This document shows, in pieces, positions 1 to 10,934 of a DNA stretch of 64,000 nt. A program made the translations under genes and the position numbers. The DNA comes from Mesobacillus jeotgali (lineage in GTDB: Bacteria; Bacillota; Bacilli; Bacillales; Cytobacillaceae): assembly GCF_031759225.1 (NCBI RefSeq), contig NZ_CP134494.1:374001-438000 (forward strand). Reading direction: 5' to 3'. The notes under the pieces are model-generated. The model worked only from the letters and a program-made list of their open reading frames with translations. It searched no databases and was not told where the DNA came from. Position 1 is the stretch's first letter; each line of letters opens with the position of its first letter.

Positions 1-60
1 CAAGTAAGTGAATATGATATGAAGGTTAAGAGTTTTGAAGAACTTTTAAAAGTGTTCTAG
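1..60 (+). CDS. 3' end of an unidentified gene
   Basis: Frame 1 is open from the window edge to a TAG at 58-60 and encodes 19 residues ending in SFEELLKVF. It could be the tail of a gene upstream of the window. The codons look ordinary, but 19 residues are too few to assign a family. The next gene starts 30 bases later on the same strand, so the two could be co-transcribed. Confidence 0.35.
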   Translation, partial: QVSEYDMKVKSFEELLKVF

Positions 61-90
61 CAGTCGTAATAACGAAAGTGAGGGTTTTGT

Positions 91-750
91 ATGAGAGTAA
101 TCGGAATTGACCTATCAGGGCCAAGAAATCATAAGGATACAGTTCTCACTATTTTTAAACAAGAGGGAAACCACCTGCAATTGGTTAAGTGGGTAAATAA
201 TTTAAGTGATCAGGATATATTGAAAGAGGTTTTTGAGCAAAGTCAATTAGATGAGCTCGTTATCGGGATTGATGCCCCATTGTCTTATGAAGACGGTGGT
301 GGAGATAGAAAAAGTGATCGGGAGCTAAGAAAGTTTATTGTAAGTTTAGGGATGAGAGCTGGGTCAATCATGCCACCAACCTTAAATAGAATGGTGTATC
401 TAACTTTAAGGGGAATAAAACTTAGCAGAGAAATAGAGAATCTAAAAGCCGCGTATCCAATTTCTTTAGTAGAAGTCCATCCAGGGGCCATAATTGGATC
501 GAGACTGTCCAGACAAAATATTGAATATGTGTTGGCTTACAAAAAAGAACAATCAGCCAGAAGTTTTATTCGGAATTTGCTTACGGAGCAGGGACTTACA
601 CAATTACCTATTGAAATTGAAGCAGAAAGCCATTCTATCGATGCATGTGCAGCTGCTTTAGGTGCATGGCATTGGAAGGATCCTTCTTATAATGAAAAAT
701 GGATCTACCCGGCTTGCCCCCCGCAGCATCCTTATGACTATTGCTGTTAA
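91..750 (+). CDS. DUF429 family protein
   Basis: This 219-residue protein opens with the motif VIGIDLSGP and has a second acidic patch, IGIDAPLS, near residue 58. This is the DUF429 pattern, whose fold is related to RNase H, with Asp residues at the ends of the first strands. Family members are generally annotated as predicted nucleases without a demonstrated substrate, so no function is assigned here. The ATG has a GTGAGGG-like ribosome site about 7 bases upstream. The length is normal for the family. The next gene is 160 bases downstream on the same strand with no clear terminator between. Confidence 0.75.
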   Translation: MRVIGIDLSGPRNHKDTVLTIFKQEGNHLQLVKWVNNLSDQDILKEVFEQSQLDELVIGIDAPLSYEDGGGDRKSDRELRKFIVSLGMRAGSIMPPTLNRMVYLTLRGIKLSREIENLKAAYPISLVEVHPGAIIGSRLSRQNIEYVLAYKKEQSARSFIRNLLTEQGLTQLPIEIEAESHSIDACAAALGAWHWKDPSYNEKWIYPACPPQHPYDYCC

Positions 751-913
751 ATTCAACGGTAGTTTGCCGTGAGTATTGGAAATACGTTAGTTTTGGTTAG
801 TTGTTATATCTTAGTATTCATTGCAGTTACCTCAATCAATTCCATCTTTAGATTTCGACCAAGGTAATAATGTAATGAGTATTTTAGGCAGATGGAATAG
901 AGGAGGTAAGTAT

Positions 914-1675
914 ATGGATGCAACATATATTGTTGAAAGAATTAATGATTTATTTAATATAACGAATAAGAAAATTTTTTCAAGTGAATCGGGGATTACA
1001 TACCAGGCAGATAAAAGGATTAAGAAATTGGGATACTGTGTTAATCTAACGCTTGAAACGATAGAGGAAGCAAAGATTCAGGGTGTTGATATGATGGTGA
1101 CACACCACGATGCCTGGGATGAAATATATGGATTAAAAGAGGCGTGCATAGAAAAACTAGCAAAATACGGCATAAGTCACTACTATAATCATTTGCCACT
1201 TGATGACTGTAACTTTGGCACAAATGATAGCTTATTAGAAAAATTGAATTTAGAAATTGTTAAGAGAACCCACGAATGGGAAGGGTTACATTTTGGCAGA
1301 GTCGCAGAGTATGATGAAGAAATAGAATTTAATGACTTAGTAAAAAATATTGAACTTCTGCTTGAAGAGCCAGTGAAATATTGGCGGTTCAATGACAGAA
1401 AGGTGAAGCGAGTGGGCTTGGTCTGTGGCAATGGAGCGCCAACAGCCTGCCTTAAGGAAGCAGTTGAAAATGAATGTGATGTATACATTACAGGTGAATG
1501 TAATTTGTATACGATTCAATATGCTCAGTTTAAAGGGATGAATTTGATCATTGGGAGTCATACTTTCACAGAATTCTTTGGAATTGAAAGGTTAGCATTG
1601 AAATTAAATGAGCATATAAAAGAACTTGAAATAGTGAGACTTAATGAAGAGCATTATGAAGCGAATATGAAATAA
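914..1675 (+). CDS. Nif3-like dinuclear metal centre protein
   Basis: The 253-residue product resembles the Nif3/YbgI/DUF34 family, which binds two metal ions and forms ring-shaped hexamers; its cellular role is not settled. Visible metal-ligand motifs are VTHHD (HH pair), a central HLPLDD and, late in the protein, GSHTFTEFFG in place of the usual GHxxTE. A longer frame reaches back to a TTG at 821, but the ATG at 914 is preceded by GAGGAGG at good spacing, so I start there. The length matches the short Nif3 form without the PII-like insert. Substrate and partners cannot be read from the context. Confidence 0.78.
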   Translation: MDATYIVERINDLFNITNKKIFSSESGITYQADKRIKKLGYCVNLTLETIEEAKIQGVDMMVTHHDAWDEIYGLKEACIEKLAKYGISHYYNHLPLDDCNFGTNDSLLEKLNLEIVKRTHEWEGLHFGRVAEYDEEIEFNDLVKNIELLLEEPVKYWRFNDRKVKRVGLVCGNGAPTACLKEAVENECDVYITGECNLYTIQYAQFKGMNLIIGSHTFTEFFGIERLALKLNEHIKELEIVRLNEEHYEANMK

Positions 1676-1726
1676 GAATAATAAATGAGAAATAACCTTC
1701 ATGGAGTTTTCCTCTTATATTTCAGC

Positions 1727-1918
1727 TCACCCAAAAAGAAATGACTCACAGTCACCAGACCTTATGTGCATTACGATCGGCGCACCTGGAGTGTGTGGCA
1801 TAAACTTATTATCAAGAAAGGCAACTAACCAATAGTTGTCTTTTTTTAGTCCTTCTTTTAAAGGAACAAAACCTTATGGCCAGTTTTCACGGTCTTCAAT
1901 ATAAAACTTAACCTCCAT
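1727..1918 (-). pseudogene. Small gene broken by an in-frame stop
   Basis: On the minus strand an ATG at 1916-1918 follows a good ribosome site (GTAGGAGC). It begins a 64-codon frame, MEVKFYIEDRENWP, then TAA at 1874-1876, then GFVPLKEGLKKDNYWLVAFL and on to a TGA at 1727-1729. Both halves read like protein and remain in one frame, so the likeliest explanation is one CAA-to-TAA change in a formerly intact small gene. TAA cannot encode selenocysteine. I do not recognise the family. Confidence 0.45.
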
Positions 1919-2017
1919 TAAAGCTCCTACCTTCATTTATGTTCTAAGACAAATGTGGATTTTCACCACCGATTCCGGATTTTAAATGAATAGTCCAATC
2001 CTCTGTTAAGAATTTCC

Positions 2018-2026
2018 CATAAGATA
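2018..2026 (+). promoter_or_regulatory. Possible sigma-K/sigma-E -10 element
   Basis: CATAAGATA fits the mother-cell sigma-K -10 pattern CATAnnnTA. It lies about 36 bases before the preferred TTG start of the collagen-like gene. No convincing -35 AC is at the ideal distance. A start site near 2034 would place the first ATG of the frame (2026) upstream of the transcript, supporting the internal TTG start. Spore-coat timing would suit a collagen-like surface protein. Confidence 0.35.
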
Positions 2027-2061
2027 TGGTGTTCTCAATAAAAAATAAGGGAGTGAGATTA

Positions 2062-4083
<2,022 letters not shown>

Positions 4084-4113
4084 AAATAAATAAAGTAAAA
4101 TTAACTTTTACAG

Positions 4114-4156
4114 CCCTTCAATTACCATTCGCTTGGTATTTGAAGGGTTTTTCTTT
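4114..4156 (+). terminator. Terminator of the collagen-like gene
   Basis: A 13-bp stem (CCCTTCAATTACC with GGTATTTGAAGGG, one mismatch) is followed by TTTTTCTTT. It lies 30 bases after the stop codon. Confidence 0.85.
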
Positions 4157-4209
4157 GTATAAAACTATCTGGTGTTAATATCATCGCCATTTATATAATA
4201 TTTTTGCTG

Positions 4210-4254
4210 AAAAAAATGCACCTCAATTGTTAAGTCTTTTAACAATCGAGGTGC
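4210..4254 (-). terminator. Terminator of the GT4 gene
   Basis: A 16-bp, nearly perfect inverted repeat (GCACCTCAATTGTTAA) faces a T-run when read on the minus strand. It lies just past the stop codon of the minus-strand glycosyltransferase. Confidence 0.85.
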
Positions 4255-4267
4255 ATTTATTTTGACA

Positions 4268-5992
4268 TTATTTCAACTTATCCAAATGACCTTTTACATT
4301 AAAAATATATTCATTATAAGAGGTCACATCGCCCAGTAAACAAATGTTTTGATAAGAAGATGGGTCTTTTCTGCCCTCAAGAAGACACTGAAGAAAATGA
4401 AGTTCAGTAGAATAATGAGGAGAGTTGTTCTCAAGCCAGTCTTTCAGTTTTGACTTTGCTTCATGTGTCCTCTGAAGACGATATAAACACAGTATGATCC
4501 ATCGAAAGTTAACAGCTTTAGCGAGTGGTTCATTTTGTATAGTATAAAGTTCCGAAAATTCCTCTAAGGCTTCATCCCATTCCCTTTTTTCAAACGCCCG
4601 ATAGGCCTTTTCGTTTAATATTGAAAGGTGATTGGATGGAGATATAGGGCAATAGCATCGATCAATACATGTACCCTCTGAATGTTTTCGGCTTGCAACC
4701 ACTTCCCATCTGGCTGCCTGGATAAAGCCATCTATGTCATAGACAACTGGTGCCTGAATGAAATCAGCTTTGGAGGATTGTAAGAGTTTTATAAACTTAA
4801 CAAAGTCCTCTTTATGAAGACACATCTCTTCTGTTAGGACAATATCCCAATTGCTAATATCATTCCTTGGAATGACTTCGAATGAACAAACTTCTTTATA
4901 ATAATCAATTAATTTCCGTGTTATTTCGTTCCAGTTATATTTTTTTGCTGTTAAAATCCCCTTCTCGATCAGTCTCTTCCTTAAACTTTCATCGTGTAAC
5001 AGCTTTTGAACCTTTTCTGCTATATCCTTAGGATTCTTCATTTTACAAATAAGAGCATTCTCCTGGTCCTGCGCATATTCCAATACCCCTTTATTGTTCG
5101 TGACCACAACTGGACAGCCACAGGCCATAGCTTCCAATGGCGGCAAAGAAAAACTCTCATAATGTGATCCGGATATATAAACAGCGGCTCCTTTATATAA
5201 ACTAGCAATCGTATTCTGTTGTGGTTGAGTAAAATATTTTGTTACTTTTTTCTTCATATCATCAGAAGGTTCTTCCGGGGTGACCCAAAGTAAATCTATA
5301 TCTATTTCTTTCTCAATTAAGAGATTGTAGGCCTGAATGATGTCAGCAATTCCTTTAAATTTTGCTGATTCGGCTCCTACCATCAGTAAATATGGTTTGG
5401 GATGCTGATACGCAACTATATGTTCGGAAAAGACCGTTTCATCTATGGCGTTAGGAATAACAGCTGCTTTTCTGTGATAATGCTCCTCAATATAATCTGC
5501 GGTACTTTTTGATACCGTAAAAATAAATTCAGGTAATGTAAATTGTTTAGCAATATACTTCTTTAAAACATTATTCATTGTTTCATATTCGAAAATATGA
5601 AAATCGCCTTGTTCAAAATAAACAACTGGTGCAATTCCGGTTTCTATGCAGGGTTGAATATGGTCCCAATAGGTAGCAACAATCAAATCACATGGAGGTA
5701 TTCCTTTTGCTAATTCTAAGTCCCATGGAACTTGGATATAATTTGCCTCGATGGGATACCAGCCTGGCTTTTCAAAATGAGTAACGATTGAAACGGAAAT
5801 CCCCGCTCTTTTCAACCTGTTTGTATGCTCCAGGATCATTTTTACTCCGCCACTGACTCCAACATGGCTCATGGCATACACAACATGCGGTTTTCCTTTT
5901 CTGTTTTTTCTTTTTCTCAGTTCTTGCTTCTCCGCTAACCCTAACCGACTAAATCTCTTTTCGTATTCTAATAGCTTTAAATCTTGTATCAT
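4268..5992 (-). CDS. Glycosyltransferase family 4 with C-terminal helical repeat
   Basis: The first ~370 of 574 residues form a GT-B enzyme. They show SHVGVSGGVKMILEH near the N-terminus, the donor-site sequence LLMVGAESAKFKGI, and the classic SLPPLEAMACGCPVVVTN with its nucleotide-sugar-binding Glu. The last ~200 residues add a linker and TPR-like helices (EKAYRAFEKREWDEALEEF). The predicted reaction is transfer of a sugar from a nucleotide donor with retention. It lies convergent to the collagen gene and divergent from three more glycosyltransferase genes that carry the same kind of TPR tail, so a joint role in glycosylating the collagen stem is likely. Acceptor and sugar are unknown. Confidence 0.85.
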   Translation of the reverse strand: MIQDLKLLEYEKRFSRLGLAEKQELRKRKNRKGKPHVVYAMSHVGVSGGVKMILEHTNRLKRAGISVSIVTHFEKPGWYPIEANYIQVPWDLELAKGIPPCDLIVATYWDHIQPCIETGIAPVVYFEQGDFHIFEYETMNNVLKKYIAKQFTLPEFIFTVSKSTADYIEEHYHRKAAVIPNAIDETVFSEHIVAYQHPKPYLLMVGAESAKFKGIADIIQAYNLLIEKEIDIDLLWVTPEEPSDDMKKKVTKYFTQPQQNTIASLYKGAAVYISGSHYESFSLPPLEAMACGCPVVVTNNKGVLEYAQDQENALICKMKNPKDIAEKVQKLLHDESLRKRLIEKGILTAKKYNWNEITRKLIDYYKEVCSFEVIPRNDISNWDIVLTEEMCLHKEDFVKFIKLLQSSKADFIQAPVVYDIDGFIQAARWEVVASRKHSEGTCIDRCYCPISPSNHLSILNEKAYRAFEKREWDEALEEFSELYTIQNEPLAKAVNFRWIILCLYRLQRTHEAKSKLKDWLENNSPHYSTELHFLQCLLEGRKDPSSYQNICLLGDVTSYNEYIFNVKGHLDKLK

Positions 5993-6125
5993 TCTTACCC
6001 TCCATCTAAATAACAGGATTTTACATTATATTTTAGAAAGCAAAGAGTGTTTCAACAGCTCACAACATGAACACCCGTGCATATAGTGGAATAGGATGAA
6101 CAAGGACTGTTACAGGAGGGGTTTT

Positions 6126-8333
6126 GTGGCAACGATTAGCTTATGTATGATTGTAAAAAACGAAGAGGAAGTCCTTGGAAATTGTTTGGACAGCGTAAAA
6201 GAAGCGGTTGATGAAATCGTTATCGTGGATACAGGATCAACGGACAAGACAAAAGAAATTGCAGGAAACTATACAAATAAGGTTTTTAACTTTGAATGGA
6301 TTGATGACTTCTCCGCTGCGCGGAATTTTGCTTTCAGTAAAGCAACAATGGATTTTATCCTTTGGCTGGATGCGGATGATGTTTTACTAGAAAAGGATTT
6401 GAAGAAACTGCTTGCCCTTAAAAAAGAACTGAACGACAAAATAGATGGAGTATCCATGTTGTACAATATCGCCTTTGATGAATTTGAAAATCCGACATTC
6501 TATTATCGCCGTAACCGTTTAGTAAACCGCAAAAACCAGTTTAAGTGGCATGGAGTGGTGCACGAGTACTTAGAGGTATCTGGAAATATACTTCGGTCTG
6601 ATATTGCTGTGACACATAAGAAACACGAAAAAAGAACAAGTAACGTTAAAGGTGACAGGAATTTAAAGATTTATGAAAGAAAAATGAAAAGAGGGGAGCC
6701 ATTTTCTCCTCGTGATCTGTATTATTATGCAAATGAGTTACGAGACAACCAACTATTCAAAAAAGCTGCATCTTATTATCAGGAGTTTTTAGCCACAAAA
6801 AAGGGATGGGTTGAGGACGAAATTATGGCTTGTCTCTCCTTAGCTGACTGCTACAGACAGCTTGGCGAGAAAGAAAAAGAATTAGACTCTTTATGTAAGT
6901 CATTCCAATATGACCTTCCCCGTCCGGAAATTTGCTGCCGATTAGGTGATTTTTTTAAGAATAACAAAGCATATGAGAGTGCAATCTTTTGGTATAATAC
7001 TGCGATCGATATGAAACCGAAAGATAATGGAGGTTTTCAAAAACCTGCCTACTTTACCTGGTATCCACATTTACAGTTAGTGGTATGCTACTGGGAACTT
7101 GGAAATGCGGAAAAATCTTATGAGCATAACAAATTAGCAGAAAAATTTATACCAAACGATTCAAGTGTCTTGCTCAATAAACAATTTTTTAACGACTATT
7201 TCGGCGAGAAAAAAGAGGAAAAAGAAAAGAAAAAAATCCTTTACATCGGTTGGATCGGCCACAAAAACCTGGGTGATGACTTGATGTGGGAACTTTTCAG
7301 CGAATATTTTGAAGAGAAGTTCGGAAAACAAGATTGGGAGCTGCATGGTACGTTACGTAAACCGGCGAAAGAATTCGATTTAGATACTTTCGATTTAATC
7401 GTCCTAGGCGGTGGATCCATCATCTGCAAAGATCATATTCCCTTTTTGCACAGAGCGGTGGAAAAAGGCAAAAAAGTGATGATTTGGGGTTCAGGAATTG
7501 ATTTGATAAATAAAAAGGATGTTCCCTTATTGGAAGCTGGTAAAAAGATAAATGTTCAGGATTATTACTCTATAAATCTTCAGGAAAAGTTAAATGAAGT
7601 CATAGAACAGGCTGAATTTTTTGGAGTAAGAGGTCCATTGACGTATGAAATCATAAAGCAAATGGGCGCAAATGAAAAGAAGGTTATGATTAGTGGGGAT
7701 CCGGCCTTCCTTCTGACATCCAGGAGTAATATAGATAAAGAGGCTAAGGAAGCAATCCTCCCCTTTAAAGGAAACAAGATCATAGGAGTTAATTGGGGTA
7801 CTTCCTACAATTATCTCTATGGCGGGAATGAGGGAGCTGTGGAAAACCAACTGGCAGAAGCACTAAAAGCTTTGATCCAAAAAGGATATAAAGTGTATCT
7901 GTATACTGTGTGGGATCAAGATATCCCATCAGTGAAGCAATTATATAAAAAAATTAATGACCAGCAAAATGTCATAATTGATACCAATCTCCATGATAAA
8001 AACTTTTTAATAGACCTTCTATCCCACTTTCACTTTACGATCAATTTTAAATTACATGCCAATTATCTTTCGTTAGGAGCAGAAACGCCCCCAATTCCCC
8101 TGGCTTACCGATTTAAAGTAATTGATTTCGCTCAATCGATTGATTTAGACAGGTTCATTATTTCCACTGATTCCAAGACTATAAAAGATGAAATTCTAAA
8201 GCATGAATCCACCATCAATTTAGAGCGTGAAAGCATAGTTGAAAAAATGAAAAATAAAAAAGCAGAATATATGAATTTAATTTCAGAACCATTTACTAAA
8301 AACCTCTACTTCAATGATGTGGAAAAGGGGTGA
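6126..8333 (+). CDS. Fusion: GT2 glycosyltransferase, TPR, pyruvyltransferase
   Basis: Three modules occur in one 735-residue chain. Residues ~1-230 are a SunS-like GT2 domain (LCMIVKNEEE, VDTGSTDKT, LDADD with the DxD metal motif). Residues ~200-370 are TPR helices (VVCYWELGNAEKSYEHNK). Residues ~375 to the end resemble polysaccharide pyruvyltransferases (YIGWIGHKNLGDDLMW, VLGGGSIIC). It could add a sugar and then cap it with a pyruvate ketal. The frame reaches back to ATG 6096, but GTG 6126 has AGGAGGG five bases upstream and is preferred. The stop lies 6 bases before the next start, so the genes form an operon. Confidence 0.82.
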   Translation: MATISLCMIVKNEEEVLGNCLDSVKEAVDEIVIVDTGSTDKTKEIAGNYTNKVFNFEWIDDFSAARNFAFSKATMDFILWLDADDVLLEKDLKKLLALKKELNDKIDGVSMLYNIAFDEFENPTFYYRRNRLVNRKNQFKWHGVVHEYLEVSGNILRSDIAVTHKKHEKRTSNVKGDRNLKIYERKMKRGEPFSPRDLYYYANELRDNQLFKKAASYYQEFLATKKGWVEDEIMACLSLADCYRQLGEKEKELDSLCKSFQYDLPRPEICCRLGDFFKNNKAYESAIFWYNTAIDMKPKDNGGFQKPAYFTWYPHLQLVVCYWELGNAEKSYEHNKLAEKFIPNDSSVLLNKQFFNDYFGEKKEEKEKKKILYIGWIGHKNLGDDLMWELFSEYFEEKFGKQDWELHGTLRKPAKEFDLDTFDLIVLGGGSIICKDHIPFLHRAVEKGKKVMIWGSGIDLINKKDVPLLEAGKKINVQDYYSINLQEKLNEVIEQAEFFGVRGPLTYEIIKQMGANEKKVMISGDPAFLLTSRSNIDKEAKEAILPFKGNKIIGVNWGTSYNYLYGGNEGAVENQLAEALKALIQKGYKVYLYTVWDQDIPSVKQLYKKINDQQNVIIDTNLHDKNFLIDLLSHFHFTINFKLHANYLSLGAETPPIPLAYRFKVIDFAQSIDLDRFIISTDSKTIKDEILKHESTINLERESIVEKMKNKKAEYMNLISEPFTKNLYFNDVEKG

Positions 8334-8339
8334 ATCATA

Positions 8340-9524
8340 GTGATTAACTTTTCAAAGCAAGAATGGGAAGATATGAAAAAATTCGGGCATATTGAGAAAG
8401 GAAATGAGAAAAACATAGCTGTTGAAGGCCTTTACTATGGCGGGGATAAAATAGTTGGTGACCGTATAAAAAAATATGAATATGTTCCTTTCAGTATCGA
8501 AGAAATTATTCATGCGGGGTTATCAAATTTAAAGGACAAAAAGGTGAAACTAAAAAATGCAAATGATATTGCACAAGAGATAAGAAAAGCATTACATGAA
8601 AGTGCTGGTTATTCGGTAATTCGTTTAGGAGACGGTGAGTTGATTTTCCTGTCGCACGATGTCCTTAATCCTACTGATTCCATTACAAATAATCCGCGCT
8701 TTAACTTCTTATCCTATGCAGGAGTTCAATTGCCGAATCATGGACTTCGTGATCACCTAACAGAGGCTTTATTAGAAGCTGATGCTTTGGGGATTCCAAT
8801 AGCAAGGTATCCAACCTTTCAAAACTTATTTACGAAGCTGTCAAAACACTATAAATGGAATTTGGAAAAGATGAATTTGGTGAGTTCCAATATTCATTTT
8901 GAAATTCTAAAATATACAACCCTATTAGATGAAATCCTGAAGAATTATAAAGTTCTGTTGATTGGCAATAGAATGGCAGAAGGTGTGGAATACTTCAAAA
9001 AATTGGGGTATGAAAATGTTGTGGGTAATATCCCGGTGAAAGGCATCAATAGTGTGCCAAGTGTAATAGAGCAAGCTAGTCAATTCGATTACGATGTTGC
9101 TCTTGTTTCCGCAGGAATCCCGGCCAACCTAATATGTGTCAACCTTGCAAAAAGCAATAAGATTGCAATCGATTTCGGCCACACAATTGATTGGCTTTTA
9201 TCAGGGGATTTTAATATAAAATCATTTGATAACGGCGCAATCAACTCATCCAATTGTTTTGACATCGCATATTATTATTTTAGCTGGGACGACTTTAAAA
9301 CGGCCGCTTTTTGGTATGAGAAAATCGTAGAGTTGGAAAAATCCTCAACAAAGAAGTCTGTTCAAAATTTGACGATTGCTCATATACAGCTTGCTGTCTG
9401 CTATTGGGAGTTAGGGGACCTGCAAACTGCATATGAACATAATGAACAGGCAAGAATCCTCGCACCAAATGATCCAAGTGTCCTTCAAAATAAGAACTTC
9501 TTTGAAGGGCAGTTAAAAAAATGA
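8340..9524 (+). CDS. GT-D fold glycosyltransferase with TPR tail
   Basis: The 394-residue protein carries SVIRLGDGELIFL near residue 95, matching the DxE active-site motif of GT-D (DUF1792) enzymes known from glycosylation of serine-rich adhesins in streptococci. The C-terminus has a TPR pair (AVCYWELGDLQTAYEHNEQA) nearly identical to that in the upstream fusion protein, so the modules were shared by duplication. It starts at GTG 8340 with AAAGGGG overlapping the previous gene's end. Its last four bases overlap the next start (ATGA), indicating translational coupling. Confidence 0.8.
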   Translation: MINFSKQEWEDMKKFGHIEKGNEKNIAVEGLYYGGDKIVGDRIKKYEYVPFSIEEIIHAGLSNLKDKKVKLKNANDIAQEIRKALHESAGYSVIRLGDGELIFLSHDVLNPTDSITNNPRFNFLSYAGVQLPNHGLRDHLTEALLEADALGIPIARYPTFQNLFTKLSKHYKWNLEKMNLVSSNIHFEILKYTTLLDEILKNYKVLLIGNRMAEGVEYFKKLGYENVVGNIPVKGINSVPSVIEQASQFDYDVALVSAGIPANLICVNLAKSNKIAIDFGHTIDWLLSGDFNIKSFDNGAINSSNCFDIAYYYFSWDDFKTAAFWYEKIVELEKSSTKKSVQNLTIAHIQLAVCYWELGDLQTAYEHNEQARILAPNDPSVLQNKNFFEGQLKK

Positions 9525-10624
9525 TCAGCGTCATTATACCTGTATATAATGGAGAAGGATTTATTAAAGATACAGTTAATAGCATTTTGAATCAGACAAT
9601 CGAAGATATTGAAATAATCATTGTGAATGATGGGTCAACAGATGCTACTGAAGAGATTTTACAAACCATTCAGGACAAACGAATAAAATATTTTAAACAA
9701 GAGAACAAAGGTGCAGCAGCAGCGAAAAATTTAGGCTTGAAGCATTGCCAGGGAAACTTCATAACCTTTCATGATTCTGATGACCTGTCATTGCCTAACC
9801 GATTTGAAAAGCTATTGGAGGGCTTTCACGGTAATATTGGTTTTGTCCATTCCGATATGTTACTGATCAATGAAACAAACCAGCCTATTGGATACTGGCA
9901 ATCTAGCAATATTCAACCCGATGATGTATTTTCTTTTTTTCTTAATGTAGGAACTCCATTTAATAATGGGACTATTTTATATCGGAGAGAAGTATTGGAG
10001 AACCAACACTTTAATCCTTACAAAATAGGAGAGGATACAGAGTTTGTCATAAAAATTGCAATGAAGCATGCATCTTATCACATACATGCACCACTGTACC
10101 TATATCGGAGACACTCAGGTAATTCAACAAAAGGCTTTAGCTATGAACAATTAGCAGAGCATATTAAAGGGATTATACAAAACACTGATTACAATGAACA
10201 ACTGAATGACATAATTTCAGTTAATGGCAATAAAGAAAAATGCCAGTTGAAAGCTCATTTGATAATGGGTGAAGCCCTTGCCAGCAGGGGAATGATACAA
10301 GAAGGATATAAATTTTTTGAAACAGCTATTCCATTAATAAAAGACCAAATGGACCGTGACTTTTTTGAAGGGATGAAGGCATTAGTTGAGAAAAGGTATG
10401 AAGATGCAATAAGAATCTTTGGGGGATTTCAAACCAAAGATCATATTATTGAAAATTATCTTGGAGAAGCTTTTTTATCTATAAAAAATTTCAATAAAGC
10501 CTACAAGCATTTCTTTAACGCACTCATTAATAAACCTAATTATGGAACACCATTGCAAAACCTAAAAGCATTAGGTCAATTAAACAGCCATCATTTGGTC
10601 TGTCAATATAAGCATAAGTTTTAA
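9521..10624 (+). CDS. Glycosyltransferase family 2
   Basis: The 367-residue product begins with the GT-A signature ISVIIPVYNGEGFI, followed by VNDGSTDAT and the metal-binding HDSDD. The last ~120 residues are TPR-like helices, as in its neighbours. It should be a nucleotide-sugar-dependent inverting transferase acting in the cytoplasm. It is the last gene of a three-gene glycosylation operon and overlaps the preceding gene by 4 bases. Sugar specificity is not visible. Confidence 0.85.
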   Translation: MISVIIPVYNGEGFIKDTVNSILNQTIEDIEIIIVNDGSTDATEEILQTIQDKRIKYFKQENKGAAAAKNLGLKHCQGNFITFHDSDDLSLPNRFEKLLEGFHGNIGFVHSDMLLINETNQPIGYWQSSNIQPDDVFSFFLNVGTPFNNGTILYRREVLENQHFNPYKIGEDTEFVIKIAMKHASYHIHAPLYLYRRHSGNSTKGFSYEQLAEHIKGIIQNTDYNEQLNDIISVNGNKEKCQLKAHLIMGEALASRGMIQEGYKFFETAIPLIKDQMDRDFFEGMKALVEKRYEDAIRIFGGFQTKDHIIENYLGEAFLSIKNFNKAYKHFFNALINKPNYGTPLQNLKALGQLNSHHLVCQYKHKF

Positions 10625-10651
10625 AAATAGCACTACAACTCATTCTAAAAG

Positions 10652-10686
10652 AAGGCAGCTTACCCACTGGGAGAGTTGCCTTTCTT
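10652..10686 (+). terminator. Terminator of the glycosyltransferase operon
   Basis: The inverted repeat AAGGCAGCTTACCC with GGGAGAGTTGCCTT (with G-U pairs and one mismatch) is followed by TTTCTT, 28 bases after the last gene of the operon. Confidence 0.7.
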
Positions 10687-10821
10687 ACATTTTCACTTTT
10701 TGCTTCAGGGGGACAAGCTTATGTTGCTGCTAAGTCGAATTTCTGTATCCAGCGGTAAAGATAGCAAGAGGCTTTTAATTTTACAGAGATTATAAAGTTA
10801 AAATTACCATCAACGATCAGT

Positions 10822-10851
10822 TTGATAAAAAGTGCTTAGGCATGGTATAAG
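10822..10851 (+). promoter_or_regulatory. Likely sigma-A promoter of dus
   Basis: TTGATA and TATAAG are separated by 18 bases, and the start codon follows about 84 bases later. The remaining ~135 bases between the upstream terminator and this site show no other feature. Confidence 0.4.
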
Positions 10852-10934
10852 TGTAATGGAGCAGAAGCATTCTGCTTGTTAATTTTGGGATAGGGAAAGC
10901 TCTGTTATCCCATGATGAGAGGATTTGAACGATT

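Noticed and set aside
1820..1847. Hairpin GGCAACT/AGTTGTC followed by seven Ts, looking like a plus-strand terminator
   Set aside because: It lies inside the decayed minus-strand gene and is explained by its codons (KKDNYWLVAF). It may still act as a terminator, but I do not list it.
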